DNA of 37,169 bases from NCBI GenBank assembly GCA_021464525.1, contig JADRCO010000336.1:1-37169 (forward strand), written 5' to 3'. The DNA is from Rhizophagus sp. LPA8_4_AMF. Lineage: Eukaryota; Glomeromycota; Glomeromycetes; Glomerales; Glomeraceae. The notes under the pieces are model-generated. The model was not told where the DNA came from. It was given only the letters and a program-made list of their open reading frames with translations, and did no database searches. Both the position numbers and the translations under genes were made by a program. Shown here piece by piece: positions 10,050 through 20,623 of this stretch (within the stretch, counting starts at the first letter, position 1; every line of letters starts with the position of its first letter).

Positions 10050-11541
10050 ATGGCAGAGGGACAACCACTGGTCTTAAACTATTCAGATTACGGTTCATTA
10101 CCAAATGAAGAAGCGTACAATTCATCAACTCCTGCGGTTTTAAATGATTCGCTACCAACACGCAATTATTTTAAAATTATACTTACTTGTTCATGGATAA
10201 ATTGTTTATTAATTTTTATACCATTTGGATATTTGGCTCATATACTTAAATGGAGCGATACTTGGATTTTCTTTTTAAATTTTTTTGCTATACTTCCATT
10301 GTCCAAATTATACGATTTTGCAACAGTGGATGTTAGTTTAAGAGTTGGTCAGTCAATTGGTTGTTTGTTAAATGCTACATTTGGCAATGCAGTAGAATTA
10401 ATCGTTTCAATAATAGCATTATCAAAAGGAGAAATACGCGTTGTTCAAGCATCATTACTTGGTGCAATTATTTCAAATTTACTATTAGTATTAGGAATGA
10501 GTTTTGTTATAGGAGGATTTGTTCATCACCAACAAGTATTTAATCAGATTATTGCACAAACTTCTTCTGGTTTAATGACTTTAGCGTGTATTAGTTTAAT
10601 AATCCCTGCTGCTTTTAATTTTGCTGTTAACGGTAATACTTTTAATGATGATGGAGGAAGTATTAGACAACTTTTAGACTTGTCTCATGGATCAGCAATA
10701 GTTTTATTAATAATTTATATTCTTTATATTTTTTTTCAAGTAAGTATCCCAATCTTCGGTGCAGTATATTTATTATGTGAAATTTAACTTCTTATTTTTA
10801 TTTATTAGTTGAAAACTCATTCGAATTTATATCAAATAGAAGAAGATGATGATCACCCTCAGTTATCTCTTAGTGTTGTATTATCTTTATTCGTCATTGT
10901 GACCTTTATTGCAGCTTTTTCTGCTGAATGTTTAGTTGATTCAATTAAAGGAATGGTTGAATCTTCTGGATTAAGTAAAACCTTTATCGGTTTGATTTTA
11001 TTGCCTATCATTGGTAACGCTGCTGAGGTAATTATCGCGATAGACTCGAAAATTTTTCTTAAAATCATTAATATGTGATTCTATCTTATCTAGTTTACAA
11101 CCGCTATTAATGCTGCAGCAAGGAATAAAATGAGCTTTGCTATCACTATTGCTGCTGGTAGCTCTATGGTAAGTGATCTAACAATTATGCAATGTATTAT
11201 TTTACTGTGGCAACATAATTTTTCAATTTTTCTCTAGCAAATCGCACTTTTCCTTACGCCATCCCTTGTTATACTCGGATGGACAATAGGACAAGATTTA
11301 ACTTTGTATTTTCAGCCGTTTGAAACTGTAGTATTATTCATTTCAGTTATTATTACAAATTATCTTATTCTGGTATTTAATTTACGCATATTTTATTTGT
11401 TTAAACGTTTCTCTTTAATTAAAATTCTTAGTAATGTTTTTTTTTTAGGATGGTAAATCAAATTGGTTTGAAGGTGCTATGTTGCTAGCTACATATACCA
11501 TTATATCTTTAGCTTTCTTTTTATATCCCGATAAATTGTAA
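10050..11541 (+). CDS. Vacuolar Ca2+/H+ exchanger, CAX/VCX1 family (5 exons, 403 aa)
   Basis: Exons are 10050-10739, 10809-11027, 11094-11168, 11238-11372 and 11449-11541. All internal exons join in phase 0 at GT-AG borders. CAX proteins exchange cytosolic Ca2+ for vacuolar H+. The two alpha-repeats of the family are present: [17 protein letters not shown] with SNLLLVLG in exon 1 (c-1) and LPIIGNAAE with MQIALFLTP in exons 2-4 (c-2); the acidic residues of both GNAxE motifs are intact. About ten or eleven membrane segments are expected. An acidic loop (EEDDDH) at the start of exon 2 fits the inter-repeat linker. The end, [16 protein letters not shown], is a family hallmark. Length matches VCX1-type proteins. 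Odd point: the residue after GNAAE, at the exon 2/3 junction, is Phe, where CAX proteins usually have His. The N-terminus is short, with no long autoinhibitory region. Confidence 0.93.
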
Positions 11542-11887
11542 AATAGCCACTTTAGTTAGAATGATATGAGAAACTTTAATTTTCATATGCAACGATGTTT
11601 AACAATACGATAATTATTATTTTATACTTTAATTTTCGTTGGGATAAATTGTAATTTTTTATAAAAAAATGTCAAACGATTTCTATTGATTTACCTGCGA
11701 TAATATCTTCTTTTTTTTTTGAACCAATAAAACGAGAATTGCAATTTAAGTATCTTTTTGATAGGCTGTGTAGATCATTACCAGATCAGTAACAGTAACG
11801 CACCGATAAAAAGCGATAAAGCAAAGGCAACTATTTTTTAGTTCGTCTTTTATTATTTTAAATAAACTACGAAAATTTCTCATTAAT
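11542..11887. other. Intergenic region between exchanger and aminopeptidase genes
   Basis: It holds the presumed 3' end of the exchanger transcript (A/T-rich, with aataaaac near 11726) and the presumed promoter of the aminopeptidase. No gene is present. A pair of similar words (caccgataaaaagcgataaa) near 11800 is the only non-random feature noticed. Confidence 0.35.
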
Positions 11888-12068
11888 ATGGTAAGTTCTT
11901 ATTTATTAAAATTTTTTTAAAAAAAGAAAAAAATATCATATATGGTAGGTTCATATTAATAGGTTAATATAAATTTTATTCATAAAACAAAATTTAAATA
12001 AACCTTGATAAAAAAAAAATAAATAAATAAACTCTTACGTAATAGTTAATTATTTGTTCAAGATCAAA

Positions 12069-12146
12069 ATGGATAATTTCATTTCCAATTTGTATTACAA
12101 GAAGCTTATATCATTTTCAAAATTATCCGATCATGAAATATCATAA
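12069..12146 (+). promoter_or_regulatory. Upstream open reading frame overlapping the aminopeptidase start
   Basis: ATG at 12069 opens a 25-codon frame ([13 protein letters not shown]..., TAA at 12144-12146) in a different frame from the aminopeptidase ATG at 12133, which it overlaps. If the transcript starts upstream of 12069, translation of this frame would lower initiation at 12133. If instead the first exon is the ATG at 11888-11890 spliced to 12157, this frame lies wholly in an intron and has no role. The sequence alone does not decide between these. Confidence 0.4.
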
Positions 12147-14382
12147 TTCAACTCAGGATATCAAATCAACACATGTCGACGATTTTATTAAGTTTGTGGA
12201 TAATTCTCCATCGCCATTCCATGCAGTTGAAGAGACAAGAACACGTTTAAGAGATGCAGGATATGAGGAACTTAAAGAATGTGATAATTGGAGGGAAACA
12301 TTAAAGAATAATGGAAAATACTATTTTACTAGAAATAGAAGTACTATTGTTGCTTTTGCTATAGGTGGTGAATATAAACCTGGAAATGGATTTTCTATGG
12401 CTGGGGCTCATACCGATTCCCCTTGTTTAAAGGTAAATTAATTCATGATAGAAATAAACTTTTTAAAATTTTATTAATTAAACTTTCATTAGGTTAAACC
12501 TATTTCTAAAAAAGAAAAAGATGGATATTTACAAGTTGGGGTTGAACCTTATGGAGGTGGTCTTTGGTAAGAATAAAAGTTAATTTAAATTTATTTTTAG
12601 AATTTTATTTTGATTTTTTTTTCTTTTAATTAGGCATACTTGGTTTGATCGTGATCTAAGCGTTGCGGGGAGAGTGATGGTCGAAACAGAAAAAAACAAA
12701 TTTGAACATAAGTTAGTTAAGGTCACAAGGTAATTTTTTTTAAAAATTATATATATATGTATTTGTATCCCAACTTATTCTAAATGAAATATAGGCCAAT
12801 TCTTCGTATTCCCACATTAGCTATCCATTTGGATAGAGATGTACGTGAAGGATTTAAATTCAATAATGAAGCTCATTTAACTCCATTAATCGCAACCGTT
12901 TCAAAGAGGTGAGTTATTAAATTTAGTCTATATTTGTATGAATTCAATTTATTGGATAAATATTTCTTTAAAAAGATTGGCAGGAAATAGTGAAAATGAA
13001 AAGAAGCATCATTCTGAACTGCTCAATATTCTTGTTAAAGAACTTGGATGCAAAGGTAATATATCTTTAAACGAAAGTAAATAAATTGTATATATTATTA
13101 ATTTTCTAATTTTACACAATTTGTAGCAGTAAATGAGATCCATGATTTTGAATTGTGCCTTTATGACACACAACCTTCAACTATTGGGGGCGCTTACAAC
13201 GAATTCATTTTCTCTGCCCGTTTAGATAATTTGATGATGTCGTACGCATTATTGACTGTAAGTTATTATATGGATTCGGCGTACTATTAATTTATACTAA
13301 AAAATAAAGTATTTTATTTTATAGGGATTGATTAATAGCACAAAAAATACTTCTGAATCTTTATGTGATGATTCAAATATTCGTTTAATTACTTTATTTG
13401 ATAATGAAGAAATTGGAAGTACAACTGCTCATGGAGCTAATTCTATTCTTTTAGAAACAACCTTGAGACGTATATGTAGCGCTTTTGCTAAACCCGGTTA
13501 TGATGTTCGTATTTATTCAAAACTCTATTTTTTCTATTATAAACTAAATTTTTACATTACAACTTTAATAGACTATATTTGAAGAAACAATTCATAAGAG
13601 CTTTATGATTAGTGCTGACATGGCTCATGGTACAATATATGTTGAAATGTGTTTTATTAGAATATCTTACTAAGCTTATTAATATTTTTCTTTTCTTCCT
13701 TATAGCTGTTCATCCAAACTATTGGTATGATAAGATAAATATTTAAACATGCTTATTTTATATTAATTATTTCCATAAATTATTTAGTGAGAAATATGAA
13801 GAGAATCATCGTCCACAGATGAATCAGGGAGTAGTTATTAAGACTAATGCTAATCAGGCGAGTGATTTAATATAATATCACGTCTTTTGTGGCTTCTCAT
13901 ATAAATGTGTTTATATCTTTCTTTGCTTTAATATTAGAAATATGCAACTACATCTGTAACTTCTTTGATATTAAAGCAAGCCGCAAAAAAATGTAATGTA
14001 CAAATACAAGATTTTGTTGTTAGGAATGATTCTCCATGTGGTTCAACTATTGGTCCTATGATTAGTGCTAATCTTGGGTTAAGGACAGTGGGTATGTGTA
14101 AAACAATAGATGAGGATTTTATTGTTTAGCTAAAAAATAAATTCAATTCATTTTTTTTATTAAATAGATATCGGAAATCCTCAATTGAGTATGCATTCCA
14201 TTAGAGAAACTGCTGGAACTGATGACGTTGATAATGCTATCAAGTTAATCAAAGTAATAACCATCATTTAAAATAATCGTTTTAGTTATCAATTTCAAAT
14301 TTAATTAATTATTTACTCTTTTATGATATAGGGATTTTTTGAAGATTTTGCAGAGATTGATCGGAATATTACAGTTGATTAA
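12133..14382 (+). CDS. Aspartyl aminopeptidase, peptidase family M18 (13 exons, 470 aa)
   Basis: Exons are 12133-12432, 12493-12566, 12634-12729, 12795-12908, 12976-13055, 13127-13257, 13325-13504, 13572-13629, 13706-13724, 13788-13857, 13938-14091, 14168-14253 and 14332-14382; frame is continuous. The enzyme is a dinuclear-zinc aminopeptidase that removes N-terminal Asp/Glu (DNPEP in animals; in yeast, Ape4 is cytosolic and also a Cvt-pathway cargo). Metal and catalytic residues fall where the family has them: H93 and D95 in GAHTDSP, D255 in RLDN, E293/E294 in DNEEIGS, D341 in SADMAH, H435 in [18 protein letters not shown] and GFFEDF near the end are further hallmarks. Length is normal. Odd points: exon 9 is only 19 nt, the intron after exon 10 appears to be GC-AG, and the intron after exon 7 uses GTTCGT. 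An alternative start is ATG 11888-11890, directly followed by GTAAGT and joined in frame at 12157. Confidence 0.93.
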
Positions 14383-14856
14383 TATAAATTAGACGTTAAT
14401 CATTTATTTCCTCACTTTATTCACTCAAAAATTTTTCGTTCTTATTTTTGTCTTCATATTTGTCTCGTAATCAACAGTTAATTAACATTAACAGCCAACA
14501 TCAACGATTTTTGAATCAATCCATAAATATATGAAAATTCATATGAAATAAATATTTATTACAGTCAAAAAAAAAATAATAATAATTTAACATGTATGGA
14601 GGGATGAAGTAAAGAAAAATTGATCAAAAGAAAATGAAATAATGTATATATTATATACGGTATATATTAGTTTTAAGGTTATATACCCAAAAAGAAGTTA
14701 AATTAATGTTTAATCAAGTTTCTTTATAAAAGAAAATTTAACTATTTGTTTAACCACAGATTACATAATATAATTATTATAAGGAATCATCCTCTGTTCT
14801 ATTGACTATAATATGTTCCCTGTCAGTATTTGATATCATATATTATTTGGAACCGA
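14383..14856. other. Convergent intergenic region
   Basis: This lies between the 3' ends of the plus-strand aminopeptidase gene and the minus-strand membrane-protein gene. It is A/T-rich, with aataaat near 14548 as a possible polyadenylation signal for the plus strand. No gene is seen. Confidence 0.4.
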
Positions 14857-17800
14857 TCATTTATCATTTTTTTTTTCTTCTTCTTCTACTTCTACTTCTT
14901 CTACGTATTCCGTAATTCGTTGTTCAACAACTTCTTCATCTCCTTCTGTTCCTTCACCTTGTTTCCGTTCTTCAGTAATAATAGTTTGAGTTTCAGAGCC
15001 TCCATCTTTATAAATGATACGTTGAGAACCTTTCAAGCCTCCACGTTGAGAACTTGTTGTTGTTATGCCTCCACGTTGAGAAGTTATCGCTGTTGCGCCT
15101 CCGTGTTGAGAACTCATCGTTGTTGTTGCGCCTCCACTTTGAGAGCTTGTAGTTGTTGTTACACCTCCAGGTTGAGAACTTATCGTTGTTGTTGTTACGC
15201 TTCCATGTTGAGGACTTATTGTCGTTGTTGTCGTGCCTCCATGTTGAGGACTTATTGTCGTCATTTTATCGTGTTGAGTATCTGTTGTTGTTGTTGTTAA
15301 TTCTCCTATTACATGTCCTGATTCATCAACTATAATAGTAGTAGCAGTATGTCTTCTACGAAATAATTTAAATAATGCACCAAGTCCGATCTTATCAAAC
15401 AATGAACCTACTTTTGGTTCATGTGAAGCACCAATTTCACTTGTCATACCTTTACTAGGAAATAATTTCTTCCACCAGCTCGAACCGGATGAACTGGGCG
15501 ATTCTTCTGATAAATCATCACTTGGAACACCTGTCATAAATCTGGGGGTTAATTTTTTCCACCAGCTAGAACCGGATGAACCAGGTATATTTTCTGACTG
15601 ATCATCATCTCCATTTACCCTATCTCCATCTCTCTTAAAACACCATACACAAACACGAAAGAATCTCCATATAATTACATAAACTATTAAAATTATTAAT
15701 GAAACTAAGGCAAAAAAGGGAACAATTCCGTAATCTAAAGCCAGTTTATAATATAAAACCTGTATTATATATTAAGCATAATATTATATAATTTGTATAA
15801 TTATGGATTTTAAAAGAAGAAAAAAATTAAGTATTTAAATACTTACAAGAACCGCTAATTGGGGTAAATCTTTTAAGAAAAATCCAACACATTCGATAGC
15901 ATTAATCCAATTACTTGCTGCTCCTGATAAAGGAGCATGAAGTGATTCTTCCATTCCTGAACTCAAAACAGATATCGCATCTAAATCTACACCTGATAAA
16001 AATATAAAAAAGAATGCGATCATCGTATGTTCTCCCTTCCAATCATGAAACGTAGGATTTACTTTCGATTCTCGACTTATTATAAATAACCCCAAACTTA
16101 ATTTTATAACAAATGGAAGAATTAAAAGTAATACACTAATTAAAAATACAAAAAAAAATTAGTGGTCTTGTATATCATTAATACAATGCGAAAAAAAACA
16201 ATGTTATAAAATTACATTGCTAAAGCAAGTATTTCTACATCTTTGGCATCTTCATAAGTAAACATAGTGTAGAATACGAATGCAACAAGTGCGAGAATAA
16301 ATTTTAAACCAACACCAATTTTTGCCTATAACATTAATAGATTATAAAAATCAATAAATATATTAAATATAATTAATTTTTTTTTATTTGGGCGTACCTG
16401 TGTATTTGAGCAGAAGACCATTAAGATTAACAAAAACAAAGCAGTGTAGTAAACGACGAATAGAATGAGCTGATTTCTATTATCTCGGAATATGTCACCT
16501 ACAATATTTTATAATTTTTTAAAAGGATTTCAAAAATGTAAAAATATGAATAAATAAATTAACCTACGCTTTCTAACAAATCCATAACTACTATCTAAAT
16601 TTTTAGTATGTTCCAAATTAGATACTAAAGTTAATCCACCATGGCTTATCAAAGCTTGCAAATCATTTATTATGCCTTCAGGACTTTCATCATTATTGTT
16701 AATAGCAGTAAGATTAGTAGTATTGTTATTAGTCGGTTCAATTTTATATGCTAACAATATCCTCTTTTCTTTGGTTTTTTGATCTTTTTGATGCCGATTT
16801 AATGGTACTATACGATTTTCTTCAATTGGAACTATAAATGCTAATTCTTTGCCTAAATTATTTGTAAAATTATTCTTTCCTTTCTCATCAAGGGAATTGA
16901 ATTTTTCTGTGCCCTCTGGAGATAATCGAAGGAACGCTACCACTGATCCTAAAATAAAATAAAAAAAATATTTTTTTTTTATTTACAAAGAAAATATACA
17001 CGTGATAATGGCAAACTTACCTCCTACTATAGGACCAATTGTCCTATTCCCTAAATTAGGAATGTAAGATATGTTTATTAATAAAGAAATATAATGAATA
17101 GTTTTAATTCATAGACATACCAGTTGTGGTATTCCAAACGTTGTCTTGAATTCCTAATATAGGTTCACCATTATGCTTAAGCCTTACTGCATCAGACTCG
17201 ACTATAATATGATAACTCGAATTAGGTTTATTAAAAGTACTATCAAATGCGCTAATTGTAAGAGTTTTATTATCACTGCTCAGTTTCGTAAATCCTGCGG
17301 AAGCAGGATATGTTTGACGTAATAAATAAAAGCCTGTTGCTTTAAAATATTGATAAATCGAGATATTTTGCGAAGAAATAACAATAGGTTCAGAATAAGT
17401 AATATTTAGTTTGGTTGCCCTTAGTGGAATTGTACCGTTAAGAGAAGGATATGTTGAAATAATTAAAGGATTAAAATATCCAACATCTAATTAAGAGAAA
17501 AAAAAAACTTTTTTAAGTTTTTTCTTTTCAAAAAAAAAGGTATAATTATAAATAAGAACATTTACCGCCTTCGATCGAATATTTAGGGAATCCAGATGTA
17601 AAGACTGTAAAGTTGTTATTAGCGTGTTTTGTTACTGCTACGATTGTATTATTAGAAAGAATATCAAAGGGTTGACCCCTTGCTGTAATATCGATTGGTT
17701 GTGGTAAAGTCCTGGAATTTAAAGGTATTTAATTTAATTTAAGTACGCGAATTTATAATAAAATACTGATTTACTGCTGCGCTTACCATTTTCCTTGGAT

Positions 17801-19285
17801 ATATCCTGTTGTGTTAAGAACATATCCGTATATTGATTGCTTATATCCTTCATTATAATGTGCAGTAAATAAATACCTAAAAAGAAAAATGATTGAGAAA
17901 GATTGATCTCTACATGTCACAAAGAATTACATATAATTTACCCTCCAGAGGCTAATGACTTAAGATCTAATTCAGGTGTACCCGTAACATCTAATGTGGG
18001 CACTTCTTTAACCATTGCAGTAGCTCTGTAAAAATTAAAATGATTTTATTTGATTTGTATTATAAATAAAATGAAATCACGTGTACAAAAAATATTTACC
18101 CATTAGATCTAAACTTAATTCTTACTCCATATAAATTTTTCAAAGATTCTCTTACAGCAAGATATAATAAACAAGAATTTCCGCCACCTTTATAATCCAT
18201 TCCACAAGTTACTGTTGTAACATTTAAATCAAGTACAGGACTTTGATAAATAACATTTGGTACTGGATCTCTAGTATCATTTGCATTTATAAAGTATGTA
18301 TCAATACGTAAATTAACATTTGCTAGATCGAATGTATCTACACCCGGATGATTAAATGATCTTGCTAAAATTAAATAAAATCCATTCGTAAATTGTGAAA
18401 ATCCAAAAAATTTCACATATTTTGCGTTTCCTCCTTTAATTACCCCTTTGCGTAAAAGTCGAATTGAATATTTACTTTGGATTGTACTATTATTAAAAAA
18501 AATCCGTTAAAAAAAATATTTTTTTTTTTTTTTTTAATCTATTAGAGAAAAAAAAAGGTTTTTATTTTACAAAAAAAAAAAATAATGAAATAACTTACGG
18601 AAGAGTATAATAACTCCAAATAATATCACTCGTGTTCTGTTTTCCTACGTACAAGAATCCATTATTTTTATTACCTTTGGAATAATATAAAGGACCTGGC
18701 GGTAAAACCGTTCCATTTAAACCAATGGTAGCTTTATCTATGAATGAATTACTAATAATTTCGCAAAAATATGTATATAAATTTGTTTAACTATAAAAAG
18801 AATTTAATAAACATTTAACGATATGTGTATAATATAAATTTACTAGTTTACCTCACAATTTTACCGCTCCAATTAATTAAAAGACCATAAACAGACGCAT
18901 CTATACCACTTGAATTAAGATATGTAACAAAGATAAAATTTGGTTCAAAAGGCCAAACTTTAATATTAGGTTGATATATGATGTCATTTATAACTTTACA
19001 AAAATTAAATCTAGGAATTTGTTTTGCTGGTATGTTCAAAGAATTAACCGTTCCATTTGTATAAATTAAACGAAAATATAATTCGGGTTTAGAACAATCT
19101 ACGATATTTCCATTTATCATATGTAATAATACAGTTCCATCATTATAAGATTTTGTATCATAAATTTGATATTTAGGTGAAGATTCAAGAAATTCATGAA
19201 TTCTATATCCATTTGATAATGTGAAAAAATGAATTAAAAGTGTTAAAAAAAATATCGAGCGTGTCCTCCATTGTGCAATATTCAT
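14857..19285 (-). CDS. Large secreted-ectodomain, polytopic membrane protein of unknown family (13 exons, 1157 aa)
   Basis: Exons in transcript order: 19285-18852, 18751-18599, 18486-18100, 18025-17942, 17876-17787, 17711-17566, 17486-17121, 17050-17021, 16948-16568, 16498-16398, 16325-16216, 16135-15847, 15759-14857. All junctions keep frame. The protein starts with a signal peptide (IFFLTLLIHFFTLSNG, about residues 11-26). An ectodomain of about 670 residues follows, with over a dozen N-glycosylation sequons. Its exon 7 part (TKLNITYSEPIVIS) resembles bacterial-type Ig-like domains such as SbsA/Big_5. Then come five or six hydrophobic segments (about 698-720, 727-745, 761-782, 790-806, 838-856, 868-890) and a tail of about 265 residues. 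The tail holds a duplicated GSSGSSWWKKL block, Ser/Thr/Gln/Gly repeats and an acidic end. I do not recognise the family; a surface sensor or adhesion-type role is only a guess. Exon 8 is 30 nt. The exon 9 end at GTAGGT was chosen because a donor 4 nt later gives a stop. Confidence 0.82.
15034..15252 (-). repeat. Coding minisatellite: seven S-x-Q-x-G-G-x-T-T-T repeats
   Basis: This lies inside the last exon of the membrane-protein gene. Units of 10-13 codons run SPQHGGTTTTTI, SPQHGSVTTTTI, SSQPGGVTTTT, SSQSGGATTTM, SSQHGGATAI, TSQRGGITTT and SSQRGGLKG. Unit length varies by whole codons, so frame is kept. Dense Ser/Thr suggests a flexible, possibly heavily modified tail. Copy number is likely to vary between strains. 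Confidence 0.85.
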
Positions 19286-19317
19286 GATGAATATTATGCA
19301 AATGGGAATTTTGTGGG

Positions 19318-19366
<49 letters not shown>
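19277..19366. repeat. 19-bp palindrome over the start codon, followed by T12-A37 tract
   Basis: AATATTCAT-g-ATGAATATT at 19277-19295 is a perfect inverted repeat that contains the minus-strand start codon at 19285-19283. It is followed at 19318-19366 by 12 T and then 37 A. The homopolymers could arise from polymerase slippage or mark the A-tail of a retroposed sequence. No regulatory function is shown. Confidence 0.6.
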
Positions 19367-19367
<1 letters not shown>

Positions 19368-20623
19368 ATTTATTAAATATTTATCAAACTTATATATAAT
19401 TGCGCATTTTATTACTTAAAATTAGAGAAAATTTTCGCATTAACGTGTAAATAAGCGATTGCTTTCCTCATATTTTCATTTATTTGACATAATCTAGTTA
19501 CTTGCTTGTTTAATTTGAAGTTAAGTAACTATAAGATCAACGCAAAGGGCCAATATTCGTTAAAACATAAATAATATGTTGGTCAAAACCATTTGATACT
19601 TTTCTCAAGCCTCACGATAACAAGTCTTGCGCCTCATAACCATTTATAGTTTTATCTACGTAATACACTAGAAGTTGTAAGTTTTTAAATGGCTGAGACA
19701 TACAATAAGCCTCAGTGAGGCTTTTGGTGACTTTTAGTCTAAACAAACTGGTAGGTATATATATATTTATATATTACTGGAAAAATGATTAATAGAAATA
19801 GGAATTATTAAAAGAATGACACGGATTCAGTGTATTGAAAGAAGCATGTTTTTAATTAATTGTGGGAAAAAAAGGATGGTATATTGTGGCTTATCCTGCT
19901 TTGCCACACTTAATTTACCACTTATATGGCTGAACGCTTCAAAAAATTTGAATATTTTTTAATGGTCGATTGGGTCGATTGAATATGTTTGTATTAAAGT
20001 AAATTAAATAATAATCGATGTCCAATTAATCCTAATTTGCAGTATATAAATATAAACTGCGCATACGATTAGTATTGCAATCACAATTTTATCTAATTTA
20101 TAAAATCGGTGAAATATAGTTTCCTTTAAAATAATAAACGTTTAAAGAAAGTTTAAAAAATTCTTGGGAGTGTATAAATTTGATGAAAAGAAACTCTCTC
20201 AAATAAAAATCATGAATTAAGGGATTGGAATCGATTATCGAATCTTTTTGATTTTTTTCAGCCTGACGTTAAATCCGTTTCCAATTTTAGCAAAAATCTT
20301 AACATGTAAAAAATTGGTGTTATTATTTAGCTTCGATTTTTTCAGAATCGGCCTATCATTTTTAAAATAAAATAAATAAATAGATGAATAATGAAAAAAT
20401 CCATAAGAGTTTATAATTAATAGCGTAAAAGATATTGTATAAATTGTTGAATTAAATCTCCACCTCAAAGATACGTGATCGATTGTTTACTTCAAATTTT
20501 TATCTTTTATTAGAACATAATTTCATAATAGTAATTTTATTTACCCTTAACTAAAGTGAAATTTTTATTGTACTTATAAAAAAAGATATGATAATAATCC
20601 AGTTAACTATGATGCTAAGTAAT
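19367..20623. other. Intergenic DNA between two minus-strand genes
   Basis: This holds the presumed promoter of the membrane-protein gene and the 3' end of the epimerase-glycosyltransferase gene. It is A/T-rich with a tatatatatttatatatt tract at 19757-19773. A 77-codon minus-strand frame at 20235-20468 has a biased, low-complexity composition and no recognisable similarity, so it is not called. No RNA gene was seen. Confidence 0.4.

Noticed and set aside
14830-15335. Plus-strand Cys/Arg/Ser-rich frames (for example repeated LRTYRCC words)
   Set aside because: They are the antisense of the coding minisatellite in the last exon of the minus-strand membrane-protein gene.
16561-16568. Alternative donor GTTAAT at the end of exon 9 of the membrane-protein gene
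   Set aside because: Using it makes the next exon begin with an in-frame stop; the GTAGGT donor 4 nt earlier keeps the frame open into the first membrane segment.
20235-20468. 77-codon minus-strand frame downstream of the large membrane-protein gene
   Set aside because: Biased Asn/Lys/Ile/Phe composition typical of random AT-rich DNA; no similarity recognised.
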